Positions 46,857 through 56,983 of a DNA stretch of 64,000 nt are shown here, in pieces. The stretch's first letter is position 1, and every line of letters starts with the position of its first letter. The stretch spans positions 1-64,000 of the forward strand of contig NZ_NRCJ01000006.1 in assembly GCF_003129965.1 (NCBI RefSeq). Direction: 5' to 3'. The DNA is from Aggregatibacter kilianii. Lineage in GTDB: Bacteria > Pseudomonadota > Gammaproteobacteria > Enterobacterales > Pasteurellaceae. The position numbers were made by a program, and so were the translations under genes. A model generated the notes under the pieces. That model searched no databases. It saw nothing but the letters and a program-made list of their open reading frames with translations, and had not been told where the DNA came from.

Positions 46857-48704
46857 ATGGTAATGGAAAAACTGCACGGAGCCTCAAATAACTGGGCTTC
46901 CAAGTTTCTTTTTGGTTTTATTACTGTCACGTTCGTTATCAGTTCTATGGCAGGTTATCTTTACAGCAGAACCGATAGTTCGGCGGCGACAGTGAATGGG
47001 GAAGAAATTTCGCAGCAAGCTTTTCAAAATCAATACAATATTGCCTCTCAAAATCTGAGCCCACAGGAAGCGGATTCCCCGTCTGTGGTGGCAAATCTGA
47101 AAAGACAGGTTTTATCTTCCTTAATCGATCAGGAATTATTACGTCAATACGTTAAAGATCTCAAATTGGGTGTTAGCGATGAACGCATTAAGCAGGAAAT
47201 CGTCACTACTCCGAGTTTCCAAAGTAACGGTAAATTTGATAATGCGTTATATCAGCAGGTATTGCAAAGTAACGGCATCAGTGCAGAAACCTATGCCGGT
47301 TATGTACGCGAAGCCTTACGTTTGGAACAATTACAAAGCGGTTTAGGGGTTACCGCCTTCACTGTGCCGGTACAGCAGGACGAATTGGCGAAACTGTTCT
47401 TTCAACGTCGCGATGTCCGTTTGGCGAAATTGTCCTTAGCTGATGAAATCGCCAAACAAACCGTCAGTGCAGAAGAAATTCAGGCTTACTACGATGGACA
47501 CAAAGCCGAATTTACCCTACCGGAATCGGTGAAAGTACAATATCTTGATTTATCCGACGCCAATATGGAGAAAAACATCAATATTACCGATGTGGAAATT
47601 GCTCAATATTATCAAGACAATAAATCTCAATTCATGACGCAAGGTCAGCAACGTTTGGCGCATATTCAAGTGAAAACCGAACAACAGGCACAGGACTTGT
47701 ATCAACAGCTACAAAACGGTGCGGATTTTGCCATCTTAGCGAAAAATCATTCCATTGATCCGATTACCGCAGAAAAAGGCGGTGATTTAAGTTGGGTAAG
47801 TGCGGGTGAATTTCCAAAAGTTTTTGAAGATGCCGCCAATGCGTTAGCTGTCGGCAAATTCAGCCAACCGATTAAACTGGATAACAGTTATCACATTATT
47901 TTGGTGGAAGAGCGTAAAGAGCCTGCCGTATTGCCGTTGGAAAACGTTAGAGCGCAAATTATTGCGCAAATTCGTCAAAACTTGGTGAGTAATCAATTCT
48001 ATTCTGTTGAAAAACGCGTGGCGGAAAAAGCCTTTGAGGACTCCTCCTCATTGCAAGCCGCAGCGGAAGCCGGTGGGGTGAAAGTGCAGGAAACCGGCTA
48101 TTTTTCCCGTAAGGATATTCCGGCAGCACTAAATTACCCGAATGTGATTTCAGCGATTTTTGACTCCGATATTTCTCAAGGCGGTAGCAATTCCGAACCG
48201 ATGAACGTGGGTGATCAACATTCCGTTGTGATTCGTGTGTTAGAGCATAAAGCGGAAAGCGTGAAGTCATTAGATGAAGCGAAAAATGAGATTACGACAC
48301 GCTTAAAACGTCAAAAAGCAGAGGCGGTGGTGTTAGCGGAAGCAAATAAATTAGTGCAGGAATTAGATTCCGGAAAGACCATTGAACGCCTGAAATTTGG
48401 TTCTCAACAACGTTTGGTCTTTGCCGAAAATAACGATCCGATGTTGCACAATGCCGTGTTTGCTATGCCGAAACCGGCGGAAGGTAAAACGGTTTATCAG
48501 GCCGCTAAAGAAAGCAAAGGCGACGTGGTGATTATCGCATTGGATAAAGTCGTCGACGGCGCATTAAGCGAGCAGGAGCAACAACAATTTGCCGTACAAC
48601 TTGAACGTGCCGCTCAAATGGCATTGCAAAATGATTTGTTAAATGCTTTGCGTGCAAAAGCCAAAATTGAAATTAACGATTCGTTTATGAATCAGGAGCA
48701 ATAA
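46857..48704 (+). CDS. ppiD: Periplasmic folding chaperone PpiD
   Basis: A 615-aa protein anchored by one helix (about 17-36), with its bulk in the periplasm next to the Sec translocon. The SurA-like chaperone part (about 38-200) surrounds a parvulin domain (about 265-360) with HIQVKTEQQA, ILAKNHSIDP and GGDLSWV. The C-terminal half is helical. Its translocon partner YfgM is encoded at 52164-52778. TATAAT at 46812-46817 is a likely -10. An alternative ATG lies two codons in. Confidence 0.93.
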   Translation: MVMEKLHGASNNWASKFLFGFITVTFVISSMAGYLYSRTDSSAATVNGEEISQQAFQNQYNIASQNLSPQEADSPSVVANLKRQVLSSLIDQELLRQYVKDLKLGVSDERIKQEIVTTPSFQSNGKFDNALYQQVLQSNGISAETYAGYVREALRLEQLQSGLGVTAFTVPVQQDELAKLFFQRRDVRLAKLSLADEIAKQTVSAEEIQAYYDGHKAEFTLPESVKVQYLDLSDANMEKNINITDVEIAQYYQDNKSQFMTQGQQRLAHIQVKTEQQAQDLYQQLQNGADFAILAKNHSIDPITAEKGGDLSWVSAGEFPKVFEDAANALAVGKFSQPIKLDNSYHIILVEERKEPAVLPLENVRAQIIAQIRQNLVSNQFYSVEKRVAEKAFEDSSSLQAAAEAGGVKVQETGYFSRKDIPAALNYPNVISAIFDSDISQGGSNSEPMNVGDQHSVVIRVLEHKAESVKSLDEAKNEITTRLKRQKAEAVVLAEANKLVQELDSGKTIERLKFGSQQRLVFAENNDPMLHNAVFAMPKPAEGKTVYQAAKESKGDVVIIALDKVVDGALSEQEQQQFAVQLERAAQMALQNDLLNALRAKAKIEINDSFMNQEQ

Positions 48705-48709
48705 TTCAC

Positions 48710-48741
48710 ATAATGCCTATGAAATCATAGGCATTATTTTT
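48710..48741 (+). terminator. Intrinsic terminator after ppiD
   Basis: ATAATGCCTATGA (48710-48722) pairs with TCATAGGCATTAT (48725-48737), with a two-base loop in the drawn form, followed by TTTT. Confidence 0.9.
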
Positions 48742-48834
48742 GTCTGCGATGTGCTGTTCATCCATCACATTTTCATTTACAATTCCGCGATTTAATTTTT
48801 CGCGTCTAACTATCCAAGAAAAAGGAGACATACG

Positions 48835-49461
48835 ATGAAATTAGTAGAAGTTAAACATCCGTTAGTAAAGCATAAATTAGGTTTAATGCGCGCCGCTGAT
48901 ATTGATACTAAAAAATTCCGCGAGTTAGCTACCGAAGTAGGGAGCTTATTAACCTATGAAGCGACCTCCGATTTAGAAACGGAAAAAGTGATTATTGACG
49001 GTTGGTGCGGTCCGGTAGAAATCGATCGTATTAAAGGCAAAAAAGTGACCGTTGTGCCGATTTTGCGTGCCGGTCTCGGCATGATGGATGGCGTATTGGA
49101 ACATGTGCCGAGCGCGCGGATCAGTGTGGTGGGGATGTACCGTAATGAAGAAACCTTGGAACCGGTGCCGTATTTCCAAAAACTTGCCAGTGATTTGCAT
49201 GAACGTTTGGCAATCGTAGTGGATCCGATGTTAGCCACCGGCGGGTCCATGATTGCGACCATTGACTTGCTTAAACAAAAAGGCTGCCAGCATATTAAAG
49301 TATTGGTATTGGTTGCCGCACCGGAAGGGCTTGCCGCACTGGAAAAAGCCCATCCTGATATTGAGTTATATACTGCGTCTATTGACGATCACTTAAACGA
49401 AAACGGCTATATTATTCCGGGCTTGGGTGACGCTGGCGATAAGATTTTCGGTACGAAATAA
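48835..49461 (+). CDS. upp: Uracil phosphoribosyltransferase
   Basis: Salvages uracil to UMP with PRPP. It is 208 aa. The PRPP site [17 protein letters not shown] and the N-terminal [15 protein letters not shown] are family signatures. C-terminal [14 protein letters not shown] binds uracil. AAAAGGAGACATACG precedes the ATG. It is followed by the uracil permease gene, forming a salvage unit as in E. coli, though a hairpin lies between. Confidence 0.97.
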   Translation: MKLVEVKHPLVKHKLGLMRAADIDTKKFRELATEVGSLLTYEATSDLETEKVIIDGWCGPVEIDRIKGKKVTVVPILRAGLGMMDGVLEHVPSARISVVGMYRNEETLEPVPYFQKLASDLHERLAIVVDPMLATGGSMIATIDLLKQKGCQHIKVLVLVAAPEGLAALEKAHPDIELYTASIDDHLNENGYIIPGLGDAGDKIFGTK

Positions 49462-49482
49462 ACCTTATTTCAACCGAATTGA

Positions 49483-49508
49483 AGGCGGATTTTTATCCGC
49501 CTCTTTTG
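49483..49508 (+). terminator. Hairpin between upp and uraA
   Basis: AGGCGGAT (49483-49490) pairs with ATCCGCCT (49495-49502), loop TTTT, followed by CTTTTG. Likely a full or partial terminator between the two salvage genes. Confidence 0.75.
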
Positions 49509-49584
49509 TGGTTAGGCGATCTAAAAACGCTGAAAAAAACAACCGCACTTTTAAGTTAATTCAGACAGAGAGTTGAAACTTTAT

Positions 49585-50838
49585 ATGACAACAGAAACAC
49601 AATCAGGCGCGCCGGAAGCGCGTCAAAGCGTTGGTAAACAGGCGTTTGTCGGCTTACAAATGTTATTCGTCGCCTTCGGCGCATTGGTTTTAGTGCCTTT
49701 AATTACCGGCTTGGATGCGAATACCGCATTACTCACCGCAGGTATCGGAACCTTACTTTTCCAATTATGTACAGGCAAACAAGTGCCGATTTTTCTTGCC
49801 TCCTCCTTTGCCTTTATCGCACCGATTCAATACGGCGTCGCCACTTGGGGCATTCCGGTAACCATGGGCGGTTTAGCTTGTGCCGGTTTGGTTTATGTGG
49901 CATTAAGCGCGTTGGTCAAACTGCGCGGTGCGGCAGCACTGGAACGAATTTTCCCGCCGGTAGTGGTCGGCCCTGTAATCATTATCATCGGGATGGGCTT
50001 GGCGCCGGTCGCAGTGGATATGGCGCTAGGCAAGAACAGCGCGTATCAATACAACGATGCGGTGTTGGTTTCCATGGTGACCTTAATTACCACCTTATGT
50101 GTTGCCGTTTTCTCTAAAGGGTTGATGAAATTAATTCCGATTATGTTCGGTATTGCCGTGGGTTACATTTTATGTTTATTCATGGGGTTGATTAATTTCC
50201 AACCGGTATTGGACGCGCCTTGGTTCAGTATGCCGAATCTCACTGCGCCGGAATTCAAACTGGAAGCGATTTTGTATCTACTACCGATTGCCATCGCACC
50301 TGCCGTGGAGCATGTGGGCGGGATTATGGCAATCAGTTCGGTGACAGGTAAAGATTTCATTAAAAAACCGGGTTTACACCGTACTTTATTAGGTGACGGT
50401 ATCGCCACCAGCGCCGCGTCATTATTAGGCGGACCGCCGAATACTACTTATGCGGAAGTGACAGGTGCCGTCATGCTGACCCGTAACTTCAATCCGAATA
50501 TCATGACTTGGGCTGCGGTTTGGGCGATTGCTATTTCTTTCTGCGGCAAAGTAGGCGCGTTTTTATCCACCATTCCGACTATCGTCATGGGCGGTATCAT
50601 GATGTTGGTGTTCGGTTCTATTGCTGTGGTGGGCATGAGCACCTTAATCCGCGCCAAAGTGGATGTCACCGAAGCGCGTAATCTCTGCATTATTGCGGTG
50701 GTGATGACTTTCGGTATCGGCAATATGTTCGTTGATGTGGGCGGCGTCTCCTTAAAAGGTATCAGCTTGTGTGCCGTGGTTGCCATCATCTTAAATTTGG
50801 TGTTGCCGAAAGCGAAAAACGATACGCTTAAGGATTAA
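49585..50838 (+). CDS. uraA: Uracil permease UraA
   Basis: Uracil:proton symporter of the NCS2 family, 417 aa with about 14 helices. The substrate motif region carries PAVEHVGGIMAISSVTGKDF and LGGPPNTTYAEVTGA, both typical of UraA. I chose ATG 49585 (TTETQSG); an in-frame TTG at 49573 adds four residues but crowds the ribosome site. hda follows within about 100 bases. Confidence 0.95.
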   Translation: MTTETQSGAPEARQSVGKQAFVGLQMLFVAFGALVLVPLITGLDANTALLTAGIGTLLFQLCTGKQVPIFLASSFAFIAPIQYGVATWGIPVTMGGLACAGLVYVALSALVKLRGAAALERIFPPVVVGPVIIIIGMGLAPVAVDMALGKNSAYQYNDAVLVSMVTLITTLCVAVFSKGLMKLIPIMFGIAVGYILCLFMGLINFQPVLDAPWFSMPNLTAPEFKLEAILYLLPIAIAPAVEHVGGIMAISSVTGKDFIKKPGLHRTLLGDGIATSAASLLGGPPNTTYAEVTGAVMLTRNFNPNIMTWAAVWAIAISFCGKVGAFLSTIPTIVMGGIMMLVFGSIAVVGMSTLIRAKVDVTEARNLCIIAVVMTFGIGNMFVDVGGVSLKGISLCAVVAIILNLVLPKAKNDTLKD

Positions 50839-50943
50839 GATAAAATGTCATTGGTGGGGAGAAAAATATCCGCCAATGGCTTTCTAAATGAAAAAATTTC
50901 GTTTATTCTTACCGCACTTTATGTCAGCATTTCGGTATTTGAT

Positions 50944-51648
50944 TTGAGCGAGCAACATTTCCAACTTCCTTTGCCTATTCATCAATTGGATGATGATACT
51001 CTGGAAAATTTCCACGCAGAAAATAATCAGCTTCTGCTCAATTCCCTGCAAAAAAACTTCACTCATCTTCATCAGCAATTTTTCTATATTTGGGGTAATC
51101 GCGGCAGTGGCAAAAGTCATTTATTGAAAGCCGTTTACCGTCATTATTTAACCCGACAACGCCCAGCACTTTATGTGCCTTTAACCAAGGCGCAATACTT
51201 TTCACCTGCGGTGTTAGAGAATCTTGAGCAACAGGATGTGGTGTGTTTGGATGATGTGCAGGAAGTGATCGGCAATGCAGAATGGGAGTTGGCGATTTTT
51301 GATTTAATTAATCGCATTCGGGAGACCGGTAAAACGCTGTTGTTGATCAGCGCGGATCAGTCGCCGGCGAATTTGGCTGTGCGTTTGCCCGATTTACATT
51401 CCCGTTTAACCTGGGGTGAAGTGTATCAATTAATGCCGCTGGACGATGCGCAAAAAATTGCCGTGTTGCAGGAAAATGCCCATCAGCGCGGCATCGAATT
51501 GCCGGATGAAACGGCAAACTTCTTATTTAAGCGACTGGAACGGGATATGAAAACCCTGTTTGAAACTTTAGAAAAACTGGATCAGGCTTCTTTACAGGCA
51601 CAGCGCAAACTGACCATTCCGTTCGTCAAGGAAATCCTGTCCTTATAA
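50944..51648 (+). CDS. hda: DnaA regulatory inactivator Hda
   Basis: AAA+ protein that, with the DNA-loaded clamp, stimulates ATP hydrolysis by DnaA and so prevents re-initiation. The clamp-binding motif QLPLPI sits near the N-terminus, then IWGNRGSGKSHLL (P-loop), VCLDDVQEV (Walker B) and the C-terminal QRKLTIPFVKEIL. I place the start at TTG 50944, giving 234 aa, close to E. coli's 233. The frame is open to an ATG at 50845, but that stretch contains an uptake signal (50911 region) and has no homology that I recognise. The exact start is uncertain. Confidence 0.85.
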   Translation: MSEQHFQLPLPIHQLDDDTLENFHAENNQLLLNSLQKNFTHLHQQFFYIWGNRGSGKSHLLKAVYRHYLTRQRPALYVPLTKAQYFSPAVLENLEQQDVVCLDDVQEVIGNAEWELAIFDLINRIRETGKTLLLISADQSPANLAVRLPDLHSRLTWGEVYQLMPLDDAQKIAVLQENAHQRGIELPDETANFLFKRLERDMKTLFETLEKLDQASLQAQRKLTIPFVKEILSL

Positions 51649-51653
51649 CCGTC

Positions 51654-52106
51654 TTACAACCATCTGCGGGTGCGGCGACAATATGCCGTAAACGTCTCTC
51701 CAAAAATTTTTCTCAGACTTTCTTCTTCCCGTTTAATCTGAAATTCGGTGATGTACCACACGAATAACACAATGCCTAAAATTGCCGACAGGGAACCCAA
51801 ATAGCACATCCAAGCCAATAACACAAAAACTAAGCCTAAATACATGGGATTACGGGTGTATTTATAAATGCCGGTGGTGACTAATTGTGATGCCGTTTCT
51901 AATTGCAGTGGATTGACGGTGGTTCTTGCCAATAAGAATTGCAGAATGCTGCCCGAACCGATGAGACAGCCTAGGACGGCAAAAACAATGACTAATCCCC
52001 AAGAAATCGGAAACTGCCAAAGTGGCGGAAGGAGCTTCATCAGCAATGCGCAGAAAACAAAAATAAGCGGTGGTGGAACCGGTAGTTTGACTTTATTTGC
52101 CGACAT
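51654..52106 (-). CDS. Isoprenylcysteine carboxyl methyltransferase-family membrane protein
   Basis: A 150-aa inner-membrane protein with four or five helices. GIYKYTRNPMYLGLV is the SAM-binding RHPxYxG-type motif, and the C-terminal EEESLRKIFGETFTAYCRRTRRW is the ICMT/PEMT family ending. Bacterial members methylate unknown substrates, some perhaps lipids. It lies downstream of the hda end, convergent, and beyond the terminator of the yfgM operon. Confidence 0.82.
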   Translation of the reverse strand: MSANKVKLPVPPPLIFVFCALLMKLLPPLWQFPISWGLVIVFAVLGCLIGSGSILQFLLARTTVNPLQLETASQLVTTGIYKYTRNPMYLGLVFVLLAWMCYLGSLSAILGIVLFVWYITEFQIKREEESLRKIFGETFTAYCRRTRRWL

Positions 52107-52127
52107 GATTTTTCCCTTGTGCTATGA

Positions 52128-52158
52128 ATAAAAGAAAGGCTTGGAAAAACCAAGCCTT
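52128..52158 (-). terminator. Terminator of the rlmN-yfgM operon
   Basis: Read leftward, AAGGCTTGG and CCAAGCCTT (52136-52144 with 52150-52158) form a 9-bp stem followed by a T-rich tract. It ends the long leftward operon just past yfgM. Confidence 0.85.
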
Positions 52159-52163
52159 AAAAA

Positions 52164-52778
52164 CTATAAATTATTTAACCGCACTTGAATCAGTTGTTGC
52201 TCCAACGGACCCGCATTTTCCCGCGCCTGTTCATAGCTGGCTTTCGCTGCCGCTTTATCGCCTTTGGCTAATTGAATGTCGCCGGATAACAGATTTTTTG
52301 CGCTGTTCCAGGTTTGTTCTTTCACCAGTTTTAGGCTATCCAGCGCCGGATCCAATTGTCCTAATTGGAATTGTACCGAAGCTAAACGTAACGCGCTTAT
52401 GGAAGATAAAATATCATCGGTAGATTGCGCCACGGCTTGCTTTAAAGCCTCTTCAGCCAACGGGAAATCTTTATTTTCCACCGCAATTTTGGCTTTATCC
52501 AACAAGGCTAATACGGCATAGCTGGTTTTTTCATTATTTTTAATGAACTGATCAAATTGTTCCGCCTGTGTTTTCGGATCTTTTTGATAATTAAACAATG
52601 CTTGTTCATATTCTGCAGAGGCATTGTGTATTTTTTGCAGTTGGTGTGATTGCCAGTAATTCCAGCCGAATACGCCACCGAATGCAATGACGAAACACAG
52701 GATGATGAATTTATAGTTTTCGTTCCACCACGCCTTGATGGCACTCAGTTCTTGTTCTTCTTCAATGGTATAAGCCAT
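52164..52778 (-). CDS. yfgM: YfgM, TPR periplasmic ancillary SecYEG protein
   Basis: A 204-aa inner-membrane protein with one helix (about 21-40) and a periplasmic TPR domain (about 50-204). In E. coli it binds PpiD at the SecYEG translocon and helps hand over secreted proteins. MAYTIEEEQELSAIKAWW is the conserved N-terminus. The order hisS-yfgM is as in E. coli, but bamB, which normally follows, is not here. Confidence 0.92.
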   Translation of the reverse strand: MAYTIEEEQELSAIKAWWNENYKFIILCFVIAFGGVFGWNYWQSHQLQKIHNASAEYEQALFNYQKDPKTQAEQFDQFIKNNEKTSYAVLALLDKAKIAVENKDFPLAEEALKQAVAQSTDDILSSISALRLASVQFQLGQLDPALDSLKLVKEQTWNSAKNLLSGDIQLAKGDKAAAKASYEQARENAGPLEQQLIQVRLNNL

Positions 52779-52787
52779 GTTTTTTCC

Positions 52788-54065
52788 TTATTTGAACGTA
52801 TCTTGAATATGCTTTGTGATGTCGCTTAATGCCACAACCACTTGTTCGCTATGTTGCAACAAGTCTTTTACCACCACTTGTTGATTTTTCACTTCATCTT
52901 CACCGATAACGAGCGCTAATTTTGCCCCGCTTTTATCGGCACGTTTGAATTGTTTTTTGAAATTACCGCCGCTGCAATGCAATAGCGTGCGTAAGTGCGG
53001 TAATTCCGAGCGGAGTTTTTCCGCCAAAGCAAATGCCGCCACGGTAGTACCTTCGCCTTGATAAACGATGTAAATATCCACCGCACTTGGTAAAGAAATT
53101 TGTTTATTGACTTCTTGCACCAACAACACCAAGCGCTCCAAGCCCATGGCGAAACCCACACCAGAAGTCGCATGACCGCCAAGCTGTTCCACCAATCCGT
53201 CATAACGCCCGCCGCCGCATACGGTGCCTTGCGCGCCTAAGGCGGAAGTGACCCATTCAAACACGGTTTTGTTGTAATAATCTAAACCGCGAACCAGTTT
53301 TTGATTGATCTCGTATTGAATGCCTAAATTATCCAATAAGGCGCATAATTGCGCGAAATGTTCGCGGGAGTCGTCATCCAGGTAATCGTGTAATTTCGGC
53401 GCGTCGTTGAGCACTTGCTGAACGCGTTGATCTTTACTGTCCAAAATGCGCAACGGATTCGTGGTTAAACGGCGTTTGCTGTCTTCGTCTAAAATATCAA
53501 TATGATTTTGCAGGAAATCCAGCAACGCCTGACGATAATTTTTACGTGCTTCCAAGGAGCCGATAGAATTAAGTTGAAGCGTCACGTGCTCAAAAATGCC
53601 TAAATCTTTCCACAAGCGGGCAGTTAAGGCGATGAGCTCCGCATCGATTTCCGGATTCGGAATGCCGAAAATTTCCACGCCGACTTGATGGAATTGACGA
53701 TAACGGCCTTTCTGCGGACGTTCATAACGGAACATCGGTCCCATATACCACAAGCGCTGTTCTTGGTTGTATAACAAACCGTGTTCGATGCCTGCACGCA
53801 CGCAACCCGCCGTACCTTCCGGGCGTAGGGTTAAACTTTCTTCATCGCGGTCATCAAAGGTGAACATTTCTTTTTCCACCACATCGGTGACTTCGCCGAT
53901 AGCACGGGCGAACAACGGTGTGCTTTCCACAATCGGCATACGAATTTCGGCGTAACCATACGACTGTAAAACCGACCGCACTTTATTTTCAACCCACTGC
54001 CAAAGCGGGGTTTCCGTTGGTAAGCAATCGTTCATGCCACGAATTGCCTGAATAGTTTTTGCCAC
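52788..54065 (-). CDS. hisS: Histidyl-tRNA synthetase
   Basis: Charges tRNA-His. A class II synthetase of 425 aa: IRGMNDCLP near the start, motif 2 with [12 protein letters not shown] and [19 protein letters not shown], the histidine loops [15 protein letters not shown] and [14 protein letters not shown], motif 3 with GFAMGLERL, and a C-terminal anticodon-binding domain (about 330-425). It lies between ispG and yfgM. Confidence 0.98.
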   Translation of the reverse strand: MAKTIQAIRGMNDCLPTETPLWQWVENKVRSVLQSYGYAEIRMPIVESTPLFARAIGEVTDVVEKEMFTFDDRDEESLTLRPEGTAGCVRAGIEHGLLYNQEQRLWYMGPMFRYERPQKGRYRQFHQVGVEIFGIPNPEIDAELIALTARLWKDLGIFEHVTLQLNSIGSLEARKNYRQALLDFLQNHIDILDEDSKRRLTTNPLRILDSKDQRVQQVLNDAPKLHDYLDDDSREHFAQLCALLDNLGIQYEINQKLVRGLDYYNKTVFEWVTSALGAQGTVCGGGRYDGLVEQLGGHATSGVGFAMGLERLVLLVQEVNKQISLPSAVDIYIVYQGEGTTVAAFALAEKLRSELPHLRTLLHCSGGNFKKQFKRADKSGAKLALVIGEDEVKNQQVVVKDLLQHSEQVVVALSDITKHIQDTFK

Positions 54066-54086
54066 AATAAATTCCTGTTATAACAA

Positions 54087-55190
54087 TTAAATAATTCGAT
54101 TTTTCGGATCTTGCTGCGCAACGCGGGCGCGAATTTTCGCTTCTAATTGATTGATTAAATCGTCGTTATCAAAACGTTCTTTCTGACGCTCGCCGGATAA
54201 ATAATAGCCGCTTTTCTTGTTACCGCCGGTCACGCCTAAATCGGATACTAATGCTTCGCCCGGGCCGTTGACTACGCAGCCGATAATGGACACATCCATC
54301 GGCGTGATAATGTCTTCAAGACGTTGTTCAAGGGCGTTGACCGTGCCGATGACATCAAATTCCTGACGGGAGCAGGTCGGGCAGGCGATAAAGTTAATGC
54401 CGCGCGAACGAATACGCAGCGATTTCAAAATATCGAAACCTACTTTGATTTCTTCCACCGGATCCGCCGCTAAGGACACACGCAGAGTATCGCCGATGCC
54501 TTCGTTTAATAACATGCCCAAGCCGATTGCGGATTTCACCGCACCGGCGCGGGCGCCGCCGGCTTCGGTAATGCCCAAATGTAACGGCTGCTTAATGGCT
54601 TTGGCGAGTAAACGATAAGATTCCACCGCCAAATGGACGTCGGAAGCTTTTACGCTCACTTTAAACTGATCAAAGTTCAAGCGATCTAAAATTTCCACAT
54701 GACGTAATGCGGATTCCAATAAGGCTTCCGGTGTCGGTTCGCCGTATTTTTCCTGAATATCTTTTTCCAGTGAACCGGCATTCACGCCGATACGAATCGG
54801 GATATTTTTATCTTTGGCGCAATCCACTACCGCGCGAATGCGATCTTCCCGTCCGATATTACCCGGGTTAATACGCAGGCAGTCCACACCGTATTCCGCC
54901 ACTTTCAGCGCGATGCGATAGTCGAAATGAATGTCCGCCACTAAAGGCACGTTGACTTGTTGTTTGATTAACTTGAAGGCTTCCGCCGCGTCCATGGTCG
55001 GCACCGACACGCGCACGATATCCGCGCCTACACGTTCCAGAGATTTAATTTGCGCCACCGTGGCTTCCACATCGGTGGTACGCGTATTGGTCATTGATTG
55101 TACGGCAATCGGCGCATCGCCGCCTACCGGTACGTTCCCCACATAAATTTTGGTTGATTCTCTACGCTGAATCTTTGGTTTTTCTAACAT
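54087..55190 (-). CDS. ispG: 4-hydroxy-3-methylbut-2-enyl diphosphate synthase IspG (GcpE)
   Basis: Penultimate enzyme of the MEP isoprenoid pathway. It is 367 aa. The TIM-barrel part contains [15 protein letters not shown] and [11 protein letters not shown]. The C-terminal iron-sulfur domain has CPTCSRQ and CVVNGPGEA, giving the three cluster Cys, plus the Glu ligand. Its 21-base gap to hisS marks one operon. Confidence 0.98.
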   Translation of the reverse strand: MLEKPKIQRRESTKIYVGNVPVGGDAPIAVQSMTNTRTTDVEATVAQIKSLERVGADIVRVSVPTMDAAEAFKLIKQQVNVPLVADIHFDYRIALKVAEYGVDCLRINPGNIGREDRIRAVVDCAKDKNIPIRIGVNAGSLEKDIQEKYGEPTPEALLESALRHVEILDRLNFDQFKVSVKASDVHLAVESYRLLAKAIKQPLHLGITEAGGARAGAVKSAIGLGMLLNEGIGDTLRVSLAADPVEEIKVGFDILKSLRIRSRGINFIACPTCSRQEFDVIGTVNALEQRLEDIITPMDVSIIGCVVNGPGEALVSDLGVTGGNKKSGYYLSGERQKERFDNDDLINQLEAKIRARVAQQDPKNRII

Positions 55191-55201
55191 TCTTTAACTC
55201 A

Positions 55202-56269
55202 TTATTGAGGTAATTTGAATTTCGCCACACGCCCGTCAACGGTCAACGGGAAGGCTTGACCTTTATAGGTAATTCTGACATTGCCCGGTGCGCCGATAAT
55301 CAAAGAATAAGGCTCTTCTTCGTTGAAGCTTAATACATCGCCCTGTTTGTATTCTTTTTGGGCTAACACTTTACGATTTTTGTCTTTTACGCTGATCCAG
55401 CAGTTGCCGATGACTTCAATATGCAAATTATCATTTGTTGCTGCTGCAGAAACACTTGAATTTTCCACCGCACTTTGTGGCTCGGTGGTCGCTTGAACTT
55501 CACCTTGAGGGTTAGCCGGTTGTTCGTTACTGCCGATTTTATCCATCTCCGATTGCAAGACATTTGCGGTTGCCGGAGCCTCCGATGTTGGTGTTTGTGC
55601 TTGTGGCACAGGCGCTACAGGTGCCGTATTGACTGCAACCGGGGTGTCCGTTAAGGGTTTGGTCTCAATTTCGATATGTGTACCCTTCGGTGCGTTATCC
55701 GTTAAAGTGTTTTCGATTTTGGCTGTCGGTTGAGGAACCGGAACGTCGTTGCCATTCGTCTTCACCGGCACGGCATTCACTTCAGCGGTTGTCGGAGCGG
55801 AAGTGTAGGAATTGACCAATACATCCCGTTCCGCATTGGATTGCTGATGGCTTTCCCACCACCACATGCCGGTCATGCCGACGACAATTAAAATTACTAG
55901 GGCACTGAGGTAGCCGATCCAGTTATTGTGCGAGGAATATTGATTAACGGAACGGGTGGCGCGGGCATTTTTACCTAAATCATTTTTCTGTTCGCTACCG
56001 AAATTAATGACATTCACCCAATCGCTGTCCGGAATACGCAAAAATTTTGCATAACTACGCACATAGCCGCGCATGAAGGTGGCGGGGATGGTTTCGCTGA
56101 TAAACTGATTACTTTCAATGAGATGAACAAGGGCGGGACGCAGAGAAATTTCTTTTGCCACTTGTTCCGGCGTAAGATTCAGTGCTTCGCGGGCAAGGCG
56201 GAATTTATCCCCTAAAGTGGTTTGTTGTGCGGTGTTGGGTTGTGCTTCAGATGTATTTTGCATATTCAT
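55202..56269 (-). CDS. rodZ: Cytoskeletal protein RodZ
   Basis: Links MreB filaments to the elongasome. It is 355 aa. The cytoplasmic helix-turn-helix domain (about 17-85) carries LGDKFRLAREALNLTPEQVA. One membrane helix follows (about 118-135), then a Pro/Thr/Ala-rich periplasmic linker (about 150-265) and a C-terminal DUF4115 domain (about 275-355) with CWISVKDKNRKVL. An uptake signal lies inside the linker (about 55469), where low constraint allows it. It complements mrdA/mrdB elsewhere in the window. Confidence 0.94.
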   Translation of the reverse strand: MNMQNTSEAQPNTAQQTTLGDKFRLAREALNLTPEQVAKEISLRPALVHLIESNQFISETIPATFMRGYVRSYAKFLRIPDSDWVNVINFGSEQKNDLGKNARATRSVNQYSSHNNWIGYLSALVILIVVGMTGMWWWESHQQSNAERDVLVNSYTSAPTTAEVNAVPVKTNGNDVPVPQPTAKIENTLTDNAPKGTHIEIETKPLTDTPVAVNTAPVAPVPQAQTPTSEAPATANVLQSEMDKIGSNEQPANPQGEVQATTEPQSAVENSSVSAAATNDNLHIEVIGNCWISVKDKNRKVLAQKEYKQGDVLSFNEEEPYSLIIGAPGNVRITYKGQAFPLTVDGRVAKFKLPQ

Positions 56270-56410
56270 AACGGACGATATTTCTGGCTAAAATTGAGTG
56301 CTAAAGTTTAAGGTTGTAACGCCCGTTTTGCAACTGTTATATGGCGTTATTCTGCGATTGGAAGGAAATTTGTGAGTAAAAACGACCGCACTTTTGGCGG
56401 AGGGAAAAGA

Positions 56411-56962
56411 CTATTTTATCCCTTGCGGTAATTTTGCCGCGCGCTCAGGTGCGATTTTCGTCAACAATGCGAGATTTTGTTGGTAAACGGCATCATTTTT
56501 AGCGGATAAGGCACACAACGCCAGGTTTTCATAAGTGTCCGCCTGATGATAATAATTCGGGGTTTTAAGAGCGCGTTCAAATTGGATGTAGGCGTTGTCA
56601 AAATCTCCTTGCGCACAAAGAAACGCACCGTAATTATTCAAGACATCACCTTGTTTGTTATCTAATTTTATCGCCTTCAAATAGGTCTCCCGAGCCTGCT
56701 CCGTATCGCCTTGCTGCTGATAGAAATAGGCAAGTGCCGCCGATACCAAATAATAGTCGGGCGCATAGGACAGCGCTTTATCCAGATTCAGTTTTGCTTG
56801 CGTGGAATCCTGTTGTTGTAAATAGCCCAATGCCAGTTCTACGCGGGCTTTAGCGGCTTTTTGTTTGTCGAAATCTACGTTGTGTTGTTGGGTGACGCAG
56901 GCGGCAAGAAAAAATGGAAAAATAAACGGTATTGCACGGTTGAAAACTTGAGATTTGACCAT
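56411..56962 (-). CDS. pilF: Type IV pilus biogenesis lipoprotein PilF/PilW
   Basis: Outer-membrane lipoprotein of 183 aa with a lipobox LAAC (Cys22) and tandem TPR repeats, including ALAYFYQQQGDTEQARETY and NNYGAFLCAQGDFDNAYIQF. It acts as pilotin for the PilQ secretin, needed for type IV pili and so probably for DNA uptake, which fits the many uptake signals here. AGGAGGAAAAATAA precedes the ATG. It is about 140 bases upstream of rodZ. Confidence 0.88.
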   Translation of the reverse strand: MVKSQVFNRAIPFIFPFFLAACVTQQHNVDFDKQKAAKARVELALGYLQQQDSTQAKLNLDKALSYAPDYYLVSAALAYFYQQQGDTEQARETYLKAIKLDNKQGDVLNNYGAFLCAQGDFDNAYIQFERALKTPNYYHQADTYENLALCALSAKNDAVYQQNLALLTKIAPERAAKLPQGIK

Positions 56963-56983
56963 TTATTTTTCCTCCTAAACAGG

